Of a DNA stretch of 64,000 bases, positions 9,905 to 19,460 are shown in pieces. Positions within the stretch are counted from its first letter, which is position 1; each line of letters starts with the position of its first letter. Under the pieces are notes generated by a model. The model saw only the letters and a list, made by a program, of their open reading frames with translations. It had not been told where the DNA came from and searched no databases. Where the stretch lies: positions 1 through 64,000 of the forward strand of contig JAZRIW010000019.1 in the NCBI GenBank assembly GCA_045645505.1, read 5' to 3'. Both the position numbers and the translations under genes were made by a program. This DNA comes from Fumia sp045645505 (GTDB taxonomy: Bacteria > Bacillota > Clostridia > Oscillospirales > Ruminococcaceae).

Positions 9905-10504
9905 ATGAGTTTTTATACAATTGCAAAAAATATAGTAGCCTTTTTTATACCTCTTTTTTATCGCATAAAATATGAAGGCATTGAAAATATCCCAAAAAAT
10001 GAAGGCTATATTCTTTGTTCCAATCACATTTCGAATATGGACCCTATTTTTCTTGCTGTAAAGATAAAAAACCAATGCCATTTTATGTCAAAACAAGAGC
10101 TTTTTAAAATTCCCGTTCTTTCTTATTTTCTGCGTATTTTAGGGGCCTTTCCGGTAAATCGCGGAAAAGGTGACACCAAAGCAGTGGAACATGCAATAAG
10201 TATCGTAAAAGATAATAAAATTCTCGCGATTTTCCCTGAAGGTACCCGTTCAAAGAATGGTGAACTTTTAAAACTCAAATCGGGAGTTTTCGTTATTGCA
10301 TCAAGAACAGGCGGTGACCTCTTGCCCTGTGTCATAAAAAAAGGCAACAAAGGTTTTTTAAGAAGAAAAATCACCGTAAAATATGGCAAACTCATTCCTA
10401 ATTCCGAGTTAGGAACAAGTGAAATGTTGCCATCAGAATTAAAAAATGCAAACAGAATGCTGAGTAAAACTTTTTCCGATATGTTGGAGGAAATCAATGA
10501 TTAA
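9905..10504 (+). CDS. plsC: 1-acyl-sn-glycerol-3-phosphate acyltransferase
   Basis: 199 residues. The HX4D catalytic motif is in NHISNMD (residues about 40-46) and the glycerol-phosphate-binding FPEGTRS is about 115-121. A hydrophobic N-terminus (IAKNIVAFFIPLFY) suggests membrane association. Makes phosphatidic acid from lysophosphatidate. The stop overlaps the following ispH start by eight bases, indicating translational coupling. Confidence 0.93.
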   Translation: MSFYTIAKNIVAFFIPLFYRIKYEGIENIPKNEGYILCSNHISNMDPIFLAVKIKNQCHFMSKQELFKIPVLSYFLRILGAFPVNRGKGDTKAVEHAISIVKDNKILAIFPEGTRSKNGELLKLKSGVFVIASRTGGDLLPCVIKKGNKGFLRRKITVKYGKLIPNSELGTSEMLPSELKNANRMLSKTFSDMLEEIND

Positions 10505-12509
10505 TATAACTGTTGCAAAAACAGCAGGCTTTTGTTTTGGAGTGGCACGTGCAGTAAATAAAGCATTTGAACTTGCAGACAAAAAAATAAATGCAGTTAC
10601 CTTAGGCCCTATTATCCATAATCCGCAAATTGTAAAAAGACTCGAAGAAAAAGGTATTCCTTCGGTTTTGACCACAGAAGATATTAAAGATAATCAAACT
10701 GTTATTATCCGTTCACATGGTGTACCCTTATCAGTTTATGACAAGCTTTCTGATAAAGAAATTGTTGACTGCACCTGTCCGTTTGTCCTTAAAATTCACA
10801 AGATTGTAAAAGAACAATCCGAAGAAGGCAAAATAATACTTATTGCAGGTAACAAAGACCATCCCGAAGTACAAGGAATCAAAGGACATTGCAAAGGCGA
10901 AGTTTATACCTTTGAAACCGAAGAAGAACTTTTTGAAATTTTTAAAAAATTAAAAGACGATAATGAAAAATCTGTCGCAATGGTAGCGCAAACCACATTT
11001 AACAAAAAAATATGGAAAAATTTTCAAGAAAAATCAAAAAAACTATATACAAATCTATCAATTTTTGATACAATATGTAGTGCTACAGATTTAAGGCAGC
11101 AAGAAGCAGTGGAAATTGCACAAAAATCCGACTATATGATTGTAATAGGCGGAAAGGAAAGTTCAAATACCCGAAAGCTTTATGAGATTTGCAAAGAATA
11201 TTGCAAAACTGTCTTGATAGAAACAAAATCTGAACTTGACAAATCGCAGATTTTGTGCCATAGTAGTATAGGTATTACTGCCGGTGCATCTACGCCGGCT
11301 GATATAATCAAGGAGGTTCTAAACACAATGAGTGAAATTATCAAGGAACAAAACGAAGAGCTCGACTTCGCAGAACTTTTGGAGCAATCTCTTAATGAGA
11401 AATTATATACAGGTAAGAGGGTTAAAGGCATCGTCACCACAATCGCTCCGAATGAAATCCACGTGGATGTAGGGGCAAAGCAGGCAGGTATTGTACCTTC
11501 TGCTGAAATTTCTGACGATCCCAACTATGATTTTGCAAAAGAAATCAAAAAAGGCGATGAAATTCAGTTAATGGTTTTAAAGGTTAATGACCAGGAAGGA
11601 ATCGTTACTCTTTCTAAAAAACGTTGCGATGCTGAAGCAGGATTTGATGAAATCTGTAAAGCTCATGAAGAAAAAGCTGTCTTGACAGGTACAATTACCG
11701 ACGTAGTAAGAGGCGGCGTATTGGTTCTTACCAATAACACAAAAATCTTCATTCCTTCATCTATGGTTTCTGATCGTCGTATTGAAGATTTAAATACACT
11801 TCTTAAAACTGAAGTACAATTCAGAATCGTTGAAATCAATGACAAACGTCGTCGTGCAGTAGGTTCTGTAAAATCTGTGCTTATGGATGTTAAAAAAGCA
11901 AAACAAGAAGAATTCTGGGCAAATGTTGAAGTTGGAAAGGTTTATAACGGAGAAGTTAAATCAACCACTTCATACGGTGCATTTGTTGATTTGGGCGGAG
12001 TTGACGGAATGGTTCATATTACTGAACTTTCCTGGACAAAAATCAAATCTCCCGAAGAAGTTGTTAAAGTCGGTGACATTGTAGAAGTATATGTTAAAGA
12101 CATCGACGCTGAGAAAAAGAAGATTTCCTTGGGTTACAAGAAAACTGAAGACAACCCCTGGGAAATTCTCAAAAAAGATTATCCCGTTGACAGTATTATC
12201 CCTGTTAAAATCGTTTCTCTCACAACATTCGGTGCATTCGCACAGGTTATTCCCGGTGTTGACGGACTTATTCACATCTCACAGATTGCTAACAAACGCA
12301 TCGATAAAGTTGCTGATGTTTTGAAAGTTGGCGATGTTGTAGATGCAAAAATTATGGAAATTGATTTTGAAAAGAAAAAAGTCAACCTTTCAATTCGTGC
12401 TACCTTGCCCGAAGAAGTTAAGGTAGAAGCTCCTGTAGAAGAAGCTGAGGAACCGGCACCTGACTATGCTGCAGATTTAGAAGGCATTGAAGGCGTAACA
12501 ATCGAATAA
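10497..12509 (+). CDS. ispH: Bifunctional IspH (HMBPP reductase) - ribosomal protein S1 fusion
   Basis: 670 residues. Residues 1-280 are IspH, the last step of the MEP isoprenoid pathway; the three 4Fe-4S cysteines are visible at C13 (GFCFGV), C94 (CTCPF) and about 190 (TICSAT). A linker (TMSEIIKEQNEELDF) leads to four S1 RNA-binding domains (about 300-640), the last two with YGAFVDLGGVDGMVHI and FGAFAQVIPGVDGLIHI cores, then an acidic tail. GGAGG lies inside plsC. This fusion is known from Clostridia. No frameshift or internal stop is seen, so it is a true single ORF. Confidence 0.95.
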   Translation: MINITVAKTAGFCFGVARAVNKAFELADKKINAVTLGPIIHNPQIVKRLEEKGIPSVLTTEDIKDNQTVIIRSHGVPLSVYDKLSDKEIVDCTCPFVLKIHKIVKEQSEEGKIILIAGNKDHPEVQGIKGHCKGEVYTFETEEELFEIFKKLKDDNEKSVAMVAQTTFNKKIWKNFQEKSKKLYTNLSIFDTICSATDLRQQEAVEIAQKSDYMIVIGGKESSNTRKLYEICKEYCKTVLIETKSELDKSQILCHSSIGITAGASTPADIIKEVLNTMSEIIKEQNEELDFAELLEQSLNEKLYTGKRVKGIVTTIAPNEIHVDVGAKQAGIVPSAEISDDPNYDFAKEIKKGDEIQLMVLKVNDQEGIVTLSKKRCDAEAGFDEICKAHEEKAVLTGTITDVVRGGVLVLTNNTKIFIPSSMVSDRRIEDLNTLLKTEVQFRIVEINDKRRRAVGSVKSVLMDVKKAKQEEFWANVEVGKVYNGEVKSTTSYGAFVDLGGVDGMVHITELSWTKIKSPEEVVKVGDIVEVYVKDIDAEKKKISLGYKKTEDNPWEILKKDYPVDSIIPVKIVSLTTFGAFAQVIPGVDGLIHISQIANKRIDKVADVLKVGDVVDAKIMEIDFEKKKVNLSIRATLPEEVKVEAPVEEAEEPAPDYAADLEGIEGVTIE

Positions 12510-12521
12510 TTTTTAAATTTC

Positions 12522-12559
12522 AAAAATCTGTCCAGGTAAAAACTTGGACAGATTTTTTT
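12522..12559 (+). terminator. Terminator after ispH-rpsA
   Basis: Stem AAAATCTGTCCAGGT / ACTTGGACAGATTTT with an AAAA-type loop and a T run. Confidence 0.85.
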
Positions 12560-12645
12560 ATTTTATAACTATTCCCTGGCACCTGTAAAGAACAAAGCTT
12601 TACACTCGCTGAGATATTACAATTAAAAAGCGGAGGTTTTATAAA

Positions 12646-13044
12646 ATGCAAAATAAACCATTTTTACAAGCAATGAAATTCACTCTCTTTTCAATATCTG
12701 CAGGTATTATTCAGATAATTTCCTTTACTGTTTTAAATGAATTTATAAAGCTTATGTATTGGCCTTCTTATCTTATAGCACTCATTTTATCAATACTTTG
12801 GAATTTCACCTTCAACAGAAAATTCACATTTAAATCTGCGGCCAATATCCCTGTCGCTATGTCCAAAGTTTTTGGTTTTTATTTAATCTTCACCCCCCTT
12901 TCAACTTACCTCGGACATTTAGCAGAACAAAATGGTACTAACGATTATATTGTTCTGATTGTTACTATGCTTTCAAATTTCATTTTGGAATTCCTTTTTT
13001 GCAAATTTATTGTTTACAGAAATAAAGAAAACACATTATCATAA
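12646..13044 (+). CDS. GtrA-family membrane protein
   Basis: 132 residues with four predicted membrane helices and the GtrA hallmark WNFTFNRKFTFKS in the second loop, ending KFIVYRNKE. GtrA proteins are thought to flip polyprenyl-linked sugars across the membrane for cell-surface glycosylation. GCGGAGG lies ten bases upstream. It stands alone, with no glycosyltransferase gene nearby, so its partner is unknown. Confidence 0.88.
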   Translation: MQNKPFLQAMKFTLFSISAGIIQIISFTVLNEFIKLMYWPSYLIALILSILWNFTFNRKFTFKSAANIPVAMSKVFGFYLIFTPLSTYLGHLAEQNGTNDYIVLIVTMLSNFILEFLFCKFIVYRNKENTLS

Positions 13045-13386
13045 ATCCACCCCTTAAAATAACCATTTCTCCCCCTTTTTTTATCATATTATATAAGATA
13101 TAATAATGATATAAACAGATAAATAAACTATAAATCTTATCGGTGAATGTCAACAAAATTCCATAATAAAGCAATAAAAAGCATATTAAATTCTATTTTT
13201 TATGATATAATTTAAGTGCAAATACAAAAACAATTTAATGACATCTCCCGACATAAAAAACATGCACAAAAAAAGCATATAAACATTGTGCAATCTTCCA
13301 ATTAACAATAATCATAAAATATAATAAAATATATCTTGTGATTATTATATTTATCATTAAAAAATTTAATGTAAAGGAGACTTTTT
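13045..13386. other. AT-rich intergenic leader of the dockerin protein gene
   Basis: No gene is seen in these 342 bases. A TATAAT box at 13206-13211 lacks a convincing -35. An AAGGAG ribosome site lies at about 13374. The long leader may hold regulatory sequence, but I see no recognised riboswitch or strong hairpin. Confidence 0.4.
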
Positions 13387-16300
13387 ATGAAAAAACTCAC
13401 AAAACGCCTTTTAAGTATCGTTTTGTCAGTACTTGTAGTTTTCGGTGCAATGCCCATAGCTTTTGCAAACGACGCTCCTGAAACTCCAGTATTTGAAACT
13501 GACTTAGAGGCAACAAAAACAGCGACAGTTGGAGATTTACTTCATCTCCAGGTAAATGCTACAGTTAATGATGGTGGAACCGTCACTTATCAGTGGTATA
13601 AGGACGACAAAATCATCTCAGGTGCAACAAGCAGAACTTATTCCCCAAATCCTGTTTGTATAGACCATGCAGGAAGCTATAAAGTAGTTGCCACAAATGG
13701 TACTGCTGCCGCTGAATCAACTGTATGTGAAGTTACAGTTAATGACGAAAGCTTAATTGCAGGTAAAACTTATACATACAGCGATGTTACCAATTGGTAT
13801 AAAGCTTCTGCCAATGACTCTGCAGGCATATACTTAACTGACGGTAATTTCACATATACCTTCTATAATGATAATTATGCAGGTATTAGTGGTGCTACAA
13901 AACCTGTAGTTACATTTGATTTATCAGATGATCCCATTACATTTAAAGAAATTTACATTCACTCACTCGTAGATGTTTCAGCCGGAGTTACTTCTCCGAA
14001 TAAATACGATATTGAGTATCAGGCTCCCGGTTCAGACGAATGGGTATTGATCGCTGAACACAAAAGCTCCGATACTTCTAAAGGAAAAATCGTATTCAGA
14101 GCTGATGAAGCTATAACAGCAAAAGGCTTAAGATTTACTTTCCATAGCAGTCAGTTTACTTTCTTAAACGAAATAAGAGTTTTTGCTGAAGAAACAAATG
14201 TAGCTGCTGATGCTAAATTGGCACCTACAGTATATAATGTAAACTATCTTTTAAATCAACCTTATACTCATAACGTTACATCATTTAACGGCACATCTAA
14301 AGACCCCAATAACACTTCACTTACTGACGGTGTAACAGGTGGAACCTGGTACGGCGGAGATTATCTCAATGCTACACAGGATGTTACTGTTGAATTTGAT
14401 TTAGGCGAAGAAAAAGATTTAGGTGAAATTTTCATCAACTTCTTGGTAGAAGAAGGTTCAGGTGTTTATCCTGCTACTAGTGGTGTAATCTACATCAAAT
14501 CAAACACTTATACCGATTGGCAGAAAATTTACGAAGGCGAAATTGATGAAGCTAATTTTACTATTACAACAGAAAACCCATTAAAAGCAAGTGCTATTAA
14601 GTTTGAACTCAAACGCGTTCAATTCTTATTTATTAAAGAAATCGAAGCTTACCCAAGACCTACCGGAAGAACTTCTCATGGTATCATAGAAATCGTACTT
14701 CCTAACCCCAACTTATTACCAGGTAAAACATATACCTATGGAAGTGAAGTAACTGATGCTTCATGGTATAAAGCAGGGGCTAATGACTCTGCCGGCACAT
14801 TCTTAACTGACGGTAAATTTACAGGAAGCTTTTATAACACCGGATATGCAGGAATCATGAACACATCTGCTCCTTCAGTTATCTTTGATTTTGAAGACGA
14901 TCCTCTGACATTCCAGGAACTTTTTGTTAGTGTACTTCTTGACGCAAGCGCAGGTATTTCCGCTCCCAAAAAATTTGATATTGAATATAAACCCGTAGGT
15001 TCAGACGAGTGGATTTTGATTTTAGAGCAGAAAAACACAGAAACTTCCTCAAAGAAAGATTATCGTTTTGCAGGTGAAACTGCTTTTACAGCTGAAGCTT
15101 TAAGATTCACTTTCCATGGTGGTCAGTTTATTTTCTTAAATGAAATCGAAGCTTATCAGAGACCTACAAAACAATCCACAGACGGAATTTTAGCTCCCAC
15201 GGTTTTCAACGTTAACTATCTCGAAGGTATGACTTACACTCATGATGTTACATCATGGAATGGCGCTTCAAAAGACCCCAATGGTACTGCACTTACTGAT
15301 GGTAAATTAGGCGGAAGCTGGTACAATGGCAATTATTTCAATGCTTTGGGTAACGCTACAATCGAATTTGATTTAGGTGAAGATAAAGACTTAAGTGAAC
15401 TTATCATCACTTCTACAGATATTGATGCATCAGCAAGTGTATTACCTCCCGCAAATGCTATCATCTATGCTAAAGCAACTACAGACGAAGATTACAAAAT
15501 CATTTATACAGGTTCTGTAAACGATACACTCTTCGTTTTATCAACAAAGAATCCTATCAAAGCAAGATACCTTAAAATTAAATTATCCGCTGCAGGTGTA
15601 GGCGTATTCCTTACAGAAATCGAAGCTTACCCCAAAGAAACAGGTGCAACTCCTGACGGAAGATTAGCAGTATTTACTCCTCCCACAGGCGATGCAACTC
15701 AGACCTTTGTAAGTATGTCAGGAGACAACGTAAAACTCGTATCTTCATACAGTGCTTCTGAAAACATTGTATTTACTTTAGGCAGAAAAGGTCCTAATAG
15801 CCTTATGGAAATCAAAAACGTTTACTTTGTAGATGCAAACCTTTCCGGACAGGAAGCTGTTATGGCTACTGCTACAAGAACTCTTTACTCAAGCTATACA
15901 GACCATTTTGGTCCTTATGTAGTTTTTGCTAAAAACAATGGCCTTGATGAATATACAAACACCTTCACAGGTGGTAACCATGGTTATCTCAACTCCGGTG
16001 ATATGGTCGCAGAAAACTCCGCAACCGGTAGAAGTGTAAGCGTTGCTATCTATGCTGACGGAGAAAAAGTAACTAACGGTTTCAATGGTTATGCTGATAT
16101 AGTTACTCTTGACTGGGTAAATGCTATTCAGGCTACCAACACAAAACTTGCTGATGGTACAGGCCGTGAAGTAATGGAAGAACATTATCAGATAACTTAT
16201 GCAGGCGGTATCTTTGATATTACACAGACCATCACTCCTTTGGAAGATATTTACATCCATACCTTCTATGGTAATCAGATGGTAACATCCTGGGGTACTG

Positions 16301-17133
16301 AAGGTGTTAAATATATGAATGGTTCCCGTCAGGACTGGTTCCCCACAAGTGCTTCACATGACTCAGGAAATCAGATTTGTAACGGATATACTGTAAGAAA
16401 TGAAAGTGACTATGTTGAAGTAACTTTTGACAAAACATACAGCCTCGGTAAAGGTGAATACCTTTCTTCTACAGTTCCTACAGCACACTCTCAGTCTTAC
16501 GGAAAATCTTACTTCAACCTCATCAATGTAACCGATGAATCCGCTTCCTTTGGTGTTGGTGACAGCATCGGTTATAAAGGTCAGTACAAATACTACTATG
16601 TTGGTGAAGATGTTCCCGCAGGTCCTACAGAGTCTGCAACTCCTTCTATTACAACTGATTTAGCTGCAACAGCTGATTTGACAGAAGGCGATGCTTTGAC
16701 ACTTTCTGTAGTTGCTGAAGCTTCTGACGAAGGTACTTTGAGCTATCAGTGGTATAAAGGCGATAACGCTATCGCAGGTGCAACAAATGCTACATACACT
16801 ATCGCAGCTGTAACTACAGCTGATGCAGGTTCATACAAAGTTGTTGTTACTAATACTAAAGATTCTTTAACACCTGCAACCGCTACTTCTGCAGTATGTG
16901 TTGTAACAGTTGAAGAAGCTGTTACCATCATGTATGGTGACGTAACAGGCGATGGTAAAGTTAACCGTTCTGACTTGTTGAGACTTGCTAAAAACTTCGG
17001 TGGTGCTACTGTTGAAATCAACCAAGCTAACTCCGATGTAACAGACGACGGAAGAGTTAACCGTAATGACTTGTTGAGTCTTGCTAAATACTTCGGTGGT
17101 GCTAGTGTAACTTTAGGCCCCGCACAATCTTAA
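13387..17133 (+). CDS. Secreted dockerin-bearing protein with Ig-like and duplicated discoidin-like domains
   Basis: 1,248 residues. Signal peptide MKKLTKRLLSIVLSVLVVFGAMPIAFA. An Ig-like domain (about 30-118, YQWYKDDKIISGAT) is followed by four discoidin-like units in A-B-A-B order: A1 about 120-275, B1 277-435, A2 440-595, B2 600-755. The A copies share YTY..ASANDSAG-type and the B copies YNVNYL..YTH openings. Residues about 760-1075 form a region I cannot assign (FTGGNHGYLNSGD and a SRQDWFPTSASHDSG stretch), possibly catalytic. A second Ig-like domain spans 1090-1175. The C-terminus is a type I dockerin with two calcium loops (DVTGDGKVNRSDLLRLAKNF and DVTDDGRVNRNDLLSLAKYF). It should dock on a cohesin-bearing scaffoldin, which is not in this window. 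Confidence 0.88.
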   Translation: MKKLTKRLLSIVLSVLVVFGAMPIAFANDAPETPVFETDLEATKTATVGDLLHLQVNATVNDGGTVTYQWYKDDKIISGATSRTYSPNPVCIDHAGSYKVVATNGTAAAESTVCEVTVNDESLIAGKTYTYSDVTNWYKASANDSAGIYLTDGNFTYTFYNDNYAGISGATKPVVTFDLSDDPITFKEIYIHSLVDVSAGVTSPNKYDIEYQAPGSDEWVLIAEHKSSDTSKGKIVFRADEAITAKGLRFTFHSSQFTFLNEIRVFAEETNVAADAKLAPTVYNVNYLLNQPYTHNVTSFNGTSKDPNNTSLTDGVTGGTWYGGDYLNATQDVTVEFDLGEEKDLGEIFINFLVEEGSGVYPATSGVIYIKSNTYTDWQKIYEGEIDEANFTITTENPLKASAIKFELKRVQFLFIKEIEAYPRPTGRTSHGIIEIVLPNPNLLPGKTYTYGSEVTDASWYKAGANDSAGTFLTDGKFTGSFYNTGYAGIMNTSAPSVIFDFEDDPLTFQELFVSVLLDASAGISAPKKFDIEYKPVGSDEWILILEQKNTETSSKKDYRFAGETAFTAEALRFTFHGGQFIFLNEIEAYQRPTKQSTDGILAPTVFNVNYLEGMTYTHDVTSWNGASKDPNGTALTDGKLGGSWYNGNYFNALGNATIEFDLGEDKDLSELIITSTDIDASASVLPPANAIIYAKATTDEDYKIIYTGSVNDTLFVLSTKNPIKARYLKIKLSAAGVGVFLTEIEAYPKETGATPDGRLAVFTPPTGDATQTFVSMSGDNVKLVSSYSASENIVFTLGRKGPNSLMEIKNVYFVDANLSGQEAVMATATRTLYSSYTDHFGPYVVFAKNNGLDEYTNTFTGGNHGYLNSGDMVAENSATGRSVSVAIYADGEKVTNGFNGYADIVTLDWVNAIQATNTKLADGTGREVMEEHYQITYAGGIFDITQTITPLEDIYIHTFYGNQMVTSWGTEGVKYMNGSRQDWFPTSASHDSGNQICNGYTVRNESDYVEVTFDKTYSLGKGEYLSSTVPTAHSQSYGKSYFNLINVTDESASFGVGDSIGYKGQYKYYYVGEDVPAGPTESATPSITTDLAATADLTEGDALTLSVVAEASDEGTLSYQWYKGDNAIAGATNATYTIAAVTTADAGSYKVVVTNTKDSLTPATATSAVCVVTVEEAVTIMYGDVTGDGKVNRSDLLRLAKNFGGATVEINQANSDVTDDGRVNRNDLLSLAKYFGGASVTLGPAQS

Positions 17134-17147
17134 TATTTTAAACTAAT

Positions 17148-17181
17148 AAAAAAGAGAGTGTCTTATGACACTCTCTTTTTT
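17148..17181. terminator. Bidirectional terminator between the dockerin gene and the convergent operon
   Basis: Stem AAAAAAGAGAGTGTC / GACACTCTCTTTTTT with a four-base loop. Confidence 0.85.
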
Positions 17182-17197
17182 ATCAAACTTAAAAATT

Positions 17198-17656
17198 TTA
17201 TCCATATAACCAACTTGACGGAATCAAAAAGGTATATGGTGCTGTAACTATCGAAAATATAAGTGAAAACCTTAGTCTCAATAATTTATCCGCTTTTCTG
17301 AAAGTAATAAAATAATTTAATACAAAAATAAAAATCGCTGATATTATTACAGCAGGTGCAGTCAGATAAAATTCATCCCCCATCTGACCAATACCAAATA
17401 CTGCAAGTAATAAAAACATATACCCTGCGCCTATAAAATCAGAAACCATACCTGATAAAAAAACATTAACTATATATCGTTTATACCACTCTTTTTTCTC
17501 TGTGACTTTAAGTGAAATCATACTGACAATTAAAACAATGCTGTCAATTATAAAATTACCCGGTAAAACTATAAGCCATATTGACGGGAACAGTAAAAGC
17601 ATCCAGAACGGAAACAACACATTATATAATTTAACGTCTTTTTTCTTATTCTTCAT
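17198..17656 (-). CDS. Hypothetical membrane protein, about five transmembrane helices
   Basis: 152 residues. A basic N-terminus (MKNKKKDVKLYN) leads into hydrophobic helices; the opening NVLFPFWMLLLFPSIWLIVLP resembles a recurrent uncharacterised clostridial membrane family. No catalytic motif is seen. It is the last gene of a minus-strand operon, 15 bases after the aminotransferase. Function unknown. Confidence 0.75.
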   Translation of the reverse strand: MKNKKKDVKLYNVLFPFWMLLLFPSIWLIVLPGNFIIDSIVLIVSMISLKVTEKKEWYKRYIVNVFLSGMVSDFIGAGYMFLLLAVFGIGQMGDEFYLTAPAVIISAIFIFVLNYFITFRKADKLLRLRFSLIFSIVTAPYTFLIPSSWLYG

Positions 17657-17671
17657 CGCACTTGCCTCTTA

Positions 17672-18517
17672 TTATTTATTTGTTTGTTCAATAAAATTAT
17701 CAAGTAATATCTTTTGAATCTTTAAGACTAAATCTGTCGCTTTTCCTCCAACTTCCCTGCCATCTATTTTATCTGCAACAAGGCATAACGCACCCGCTGA
17801 AGAAACTAACACTTCATCCGCATCAAATAATTCTTTCAAATAAAATGGTTCTTCCTTAACAGGAATATCCATTTTTTTACAAGTTTCAATAATATGCTTT
17901 CTGGCTATACCGGGCAAAATCAGATTATCGGTAGGAGCTGTAATTAAAGTGTCGTTTTTTATAATGTGCACGTTACTGTGAGCACACTCAGTAACTCTTC
18001 CGTCCCTATGAAAAACCGCCTCAAAACATCCTGCCTCATTAGCTCGCTGAGATGCAATAACTGAGGGAATCAGATTTAAAGTTTTTATATTACAATGAAA
18101 AAATCTGGTATCTTCCATGGTAATCAACTGAACGCGTTTATTTAAATCAAGAATTTCTTTATGATAAATATTAATCCAGATATTTGCTTTTATTCCCTTT
18201 TGAAATATATGATTTCTGACAGGACCGCTTCCGCGTGTCGCCTGAAAATAAACAAAGTTTTCGCCGGTGTCCATTTTCTTAACCATACTTTTTAAAAGTT
18301 CTTTCATTTCCAATTTGGAATGAGGTAACTCTATTTCTAAAAGCTTTGCGCTGTTATAAAACCTATCTACATGTTCATCCAATGAAAATATATTATAATT
18401 CCGACTGTAAGTCGCATCATATATGCCATCACCAAAAAAGCAAACCCTGTCACTCATAGGTACAGACATTTTTTCAATCTCATCCCAAACGCCATTATAA
18501 TATCCTAAATTTTTCAT
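17672..18517 (-). CDS. Class IV aminotransferase, D-amino-acid transaminase-like
   Basis: 281 residues, the usual size. PLP fold type IV: N-terminal YYNG, the FFGDGIYDATYSRNYNIF segment, FQATRGSGPVRNH, and the PLP lysine in NIKTLNLIPSVIASQRA. The C-terminal TAPTDNLILPGIARKHI is typical. The RNH and CNIKTLN motifs favour D-amino-acid over branched-chain aminotransferase, hence a possible supply of D-alanine or D-glutamate. An aminodeoxychorismate lyase is a less likely alternative. Confidence 0.85.
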   Translation of the reverse strand: MKNLGYYNGVWDEIEKMSVPMSDRVCFFGDGIYDATYSRNYNIFSLDEHVDRFYNSAKLLEIELPHSKLEMKELLKSMVKKMDTGENFVYFQATRGSGPVRNHIFQKGIKANIWINIYHKEILDLNKRVQLITMEDTRFFHCNIKTLNLIPSVIASQRANEAGCFEAVFHRDGRVTECAHSNVHIIKNDTLITAPTDNLILPGIARKHIIETCKKMDIPVKEEPFYLKELFDADEVLVSSAGALCLVADKIDGREVGGKATDLVLKIQKILLDNFIEQTNK

Positions 18518-18542
18518 ATAAATTCTCCCATTTCATCCTGAA

Positions 18543-19214
18543 TTACCACACAAATGGTATCAGGCGATATCTGACTTTTATTTTATACTCACAATAACCT
18601 TCAAGTTCTTTTTCAAGAAAAGCTTCTTCATATTTAATCCGTTTTGCTATAATAAAAGGATATACAAGAAAAATCAACAATGAATATACAGAGCCCAACA
18701 CAATTGGCATTGATAAAAACAAAAGCAAAGTCGCACTATACATAGGGTGTCTGACAATTTTATATACCCCCGTATCGATTATCTTTTGATTCTTTTGCAC
18801 TTCAATCGTGCGGGAAAGATATGTGTTTTCACAAAGTACCTTTGCATAAAAAATATAAGCAATTAAAAATATAATAGACGCACCAATTACAACACCTGTC
18901 GGCAATACATACCAATGGAAACGGACACCCAGTCCCGCAACAACAAACCCTGCAAAAAACATAATGCCGCTGAGTTTCACAACAAGACTTTGCTCTTTTT
19001 GCTTCTCTTTTACATTCAATCTGCTTTTTAATAAATCGGGATTTTTTAACATCATTACAATTCCCGCAAAAAACATAGGTATAAATAAAATCCCCATCAA
19101 CAGCCAACCGTTAAAATAAGAAAAAGTACCGGCAGGTAAAAATATCAGTAATCCGAGCAAAAGAACACCTGATAAAAATTTGATTATTGCCTCAAAAAAG
19201 AGCTTCGTTGTCAT
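18543..19214 (-). CDS. Isoprenylcysteine carboxyl methyltransferase-like membrane protein
   Basis: About 223 residues from MTTKLFFEAI, chosen because TTGGAG lies eight bases ahead; a start eight codons upstream has no such site. Several membrane helices are followed by the ICMT/PEMT signature GVYKIVRHPMYSATLLLFL near residue 150 and a conserved KRIKYEEAFLEKELEGY. The family uses S-adenosylmethionine to methylate small or lipid substrates; bacterial substrates are mostly unknown. First gene of the three-gene operon with the aminotransferase (25-base gap). Confidence 0.85.
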   Translation of the reverse strand: MTTKLFFEAIIKFLSGVLLLGLLIFLPAGTFSYFNGWLLMGILFIPMFFAGIVMMLKNPDLLKSRLNVKEKQKEQSLVVKLSGIMFFAGFVVAGLGVRFHWYVLPTGVVIGASIIFLIAYIFYAKVLCENTYLSRTIEVQKNQKIIDTGVYKIVRHPMYSATLLLFLSMPIVLGSVYSLLIFLVYPFIIAKRIKYEEAFLEKELEGYCEYKIKVRYRLIPFVW

Positions 19215-19289
19215 AATATTTCTCCAACAGACTTTCATTTATATTAATTATATTATATCACATTTAGTTTTCAATAAAAAGGTCTTTGC

Positions 19290-19319
19290 AAAAAAATCCG
19301 CCCGAAAAATTCGGGCGGA
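19290..19319 (-). terminator. Terminator downstream of larA
   Basis: Stem TCCGCCCGAA / TTCGGGCGGA followed on the minus strand by a run of seven T. The same stem reappears at 22461-22484, so it is a reused terminator sequence. Confidence 0.85.
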
Positions 19320-19334
19320 CAGTTTTGTTTTACA

Positions 19335-19387
19335 TGTTACAGGACAAACCTTTTTAGCGTCAACGGGACAAATTTTTTTATCCTCAT
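19335..19387 (+). repeat. Left copy of an inverted terminal-like repeat
   Basis: Opens TGTTACAGGACAAACC and continues TTTTTAGCGTCAAC, then a second partial GGGACAAATTTTTTTATCC. It matches, in inverted orientation, the two tandem units at 22525-22592. Multiple terminal repeats starting TGT are seen at ends of IS21-type and related transposons; that identity is inferred. Confidence 0.55.
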
Positions 19388-19460
19388 TCCATCCCATTTT
19401 TCCTCGTTTTTGACCCGCCCTTTTTCTTGCCTCTCATCTCCAATTTTCTCTCCATAAAAA

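Noticed and set aside
12565..12645. Possible TPP riboswitch because of GCTGAGAT before the GtrA gene
   Set aside because: The rest of the thi-box (the GGGG start, ACCC and GAACCTGAT elements) is missing, and GtrA is not a thiamine gene.
13045..13386. Hidden small gene or riboswitch in the long leader of the dockerin gene
   Set aside because: The interval is AT-rich without a convincing ORF with ribosome site or a recognisable aptamer.
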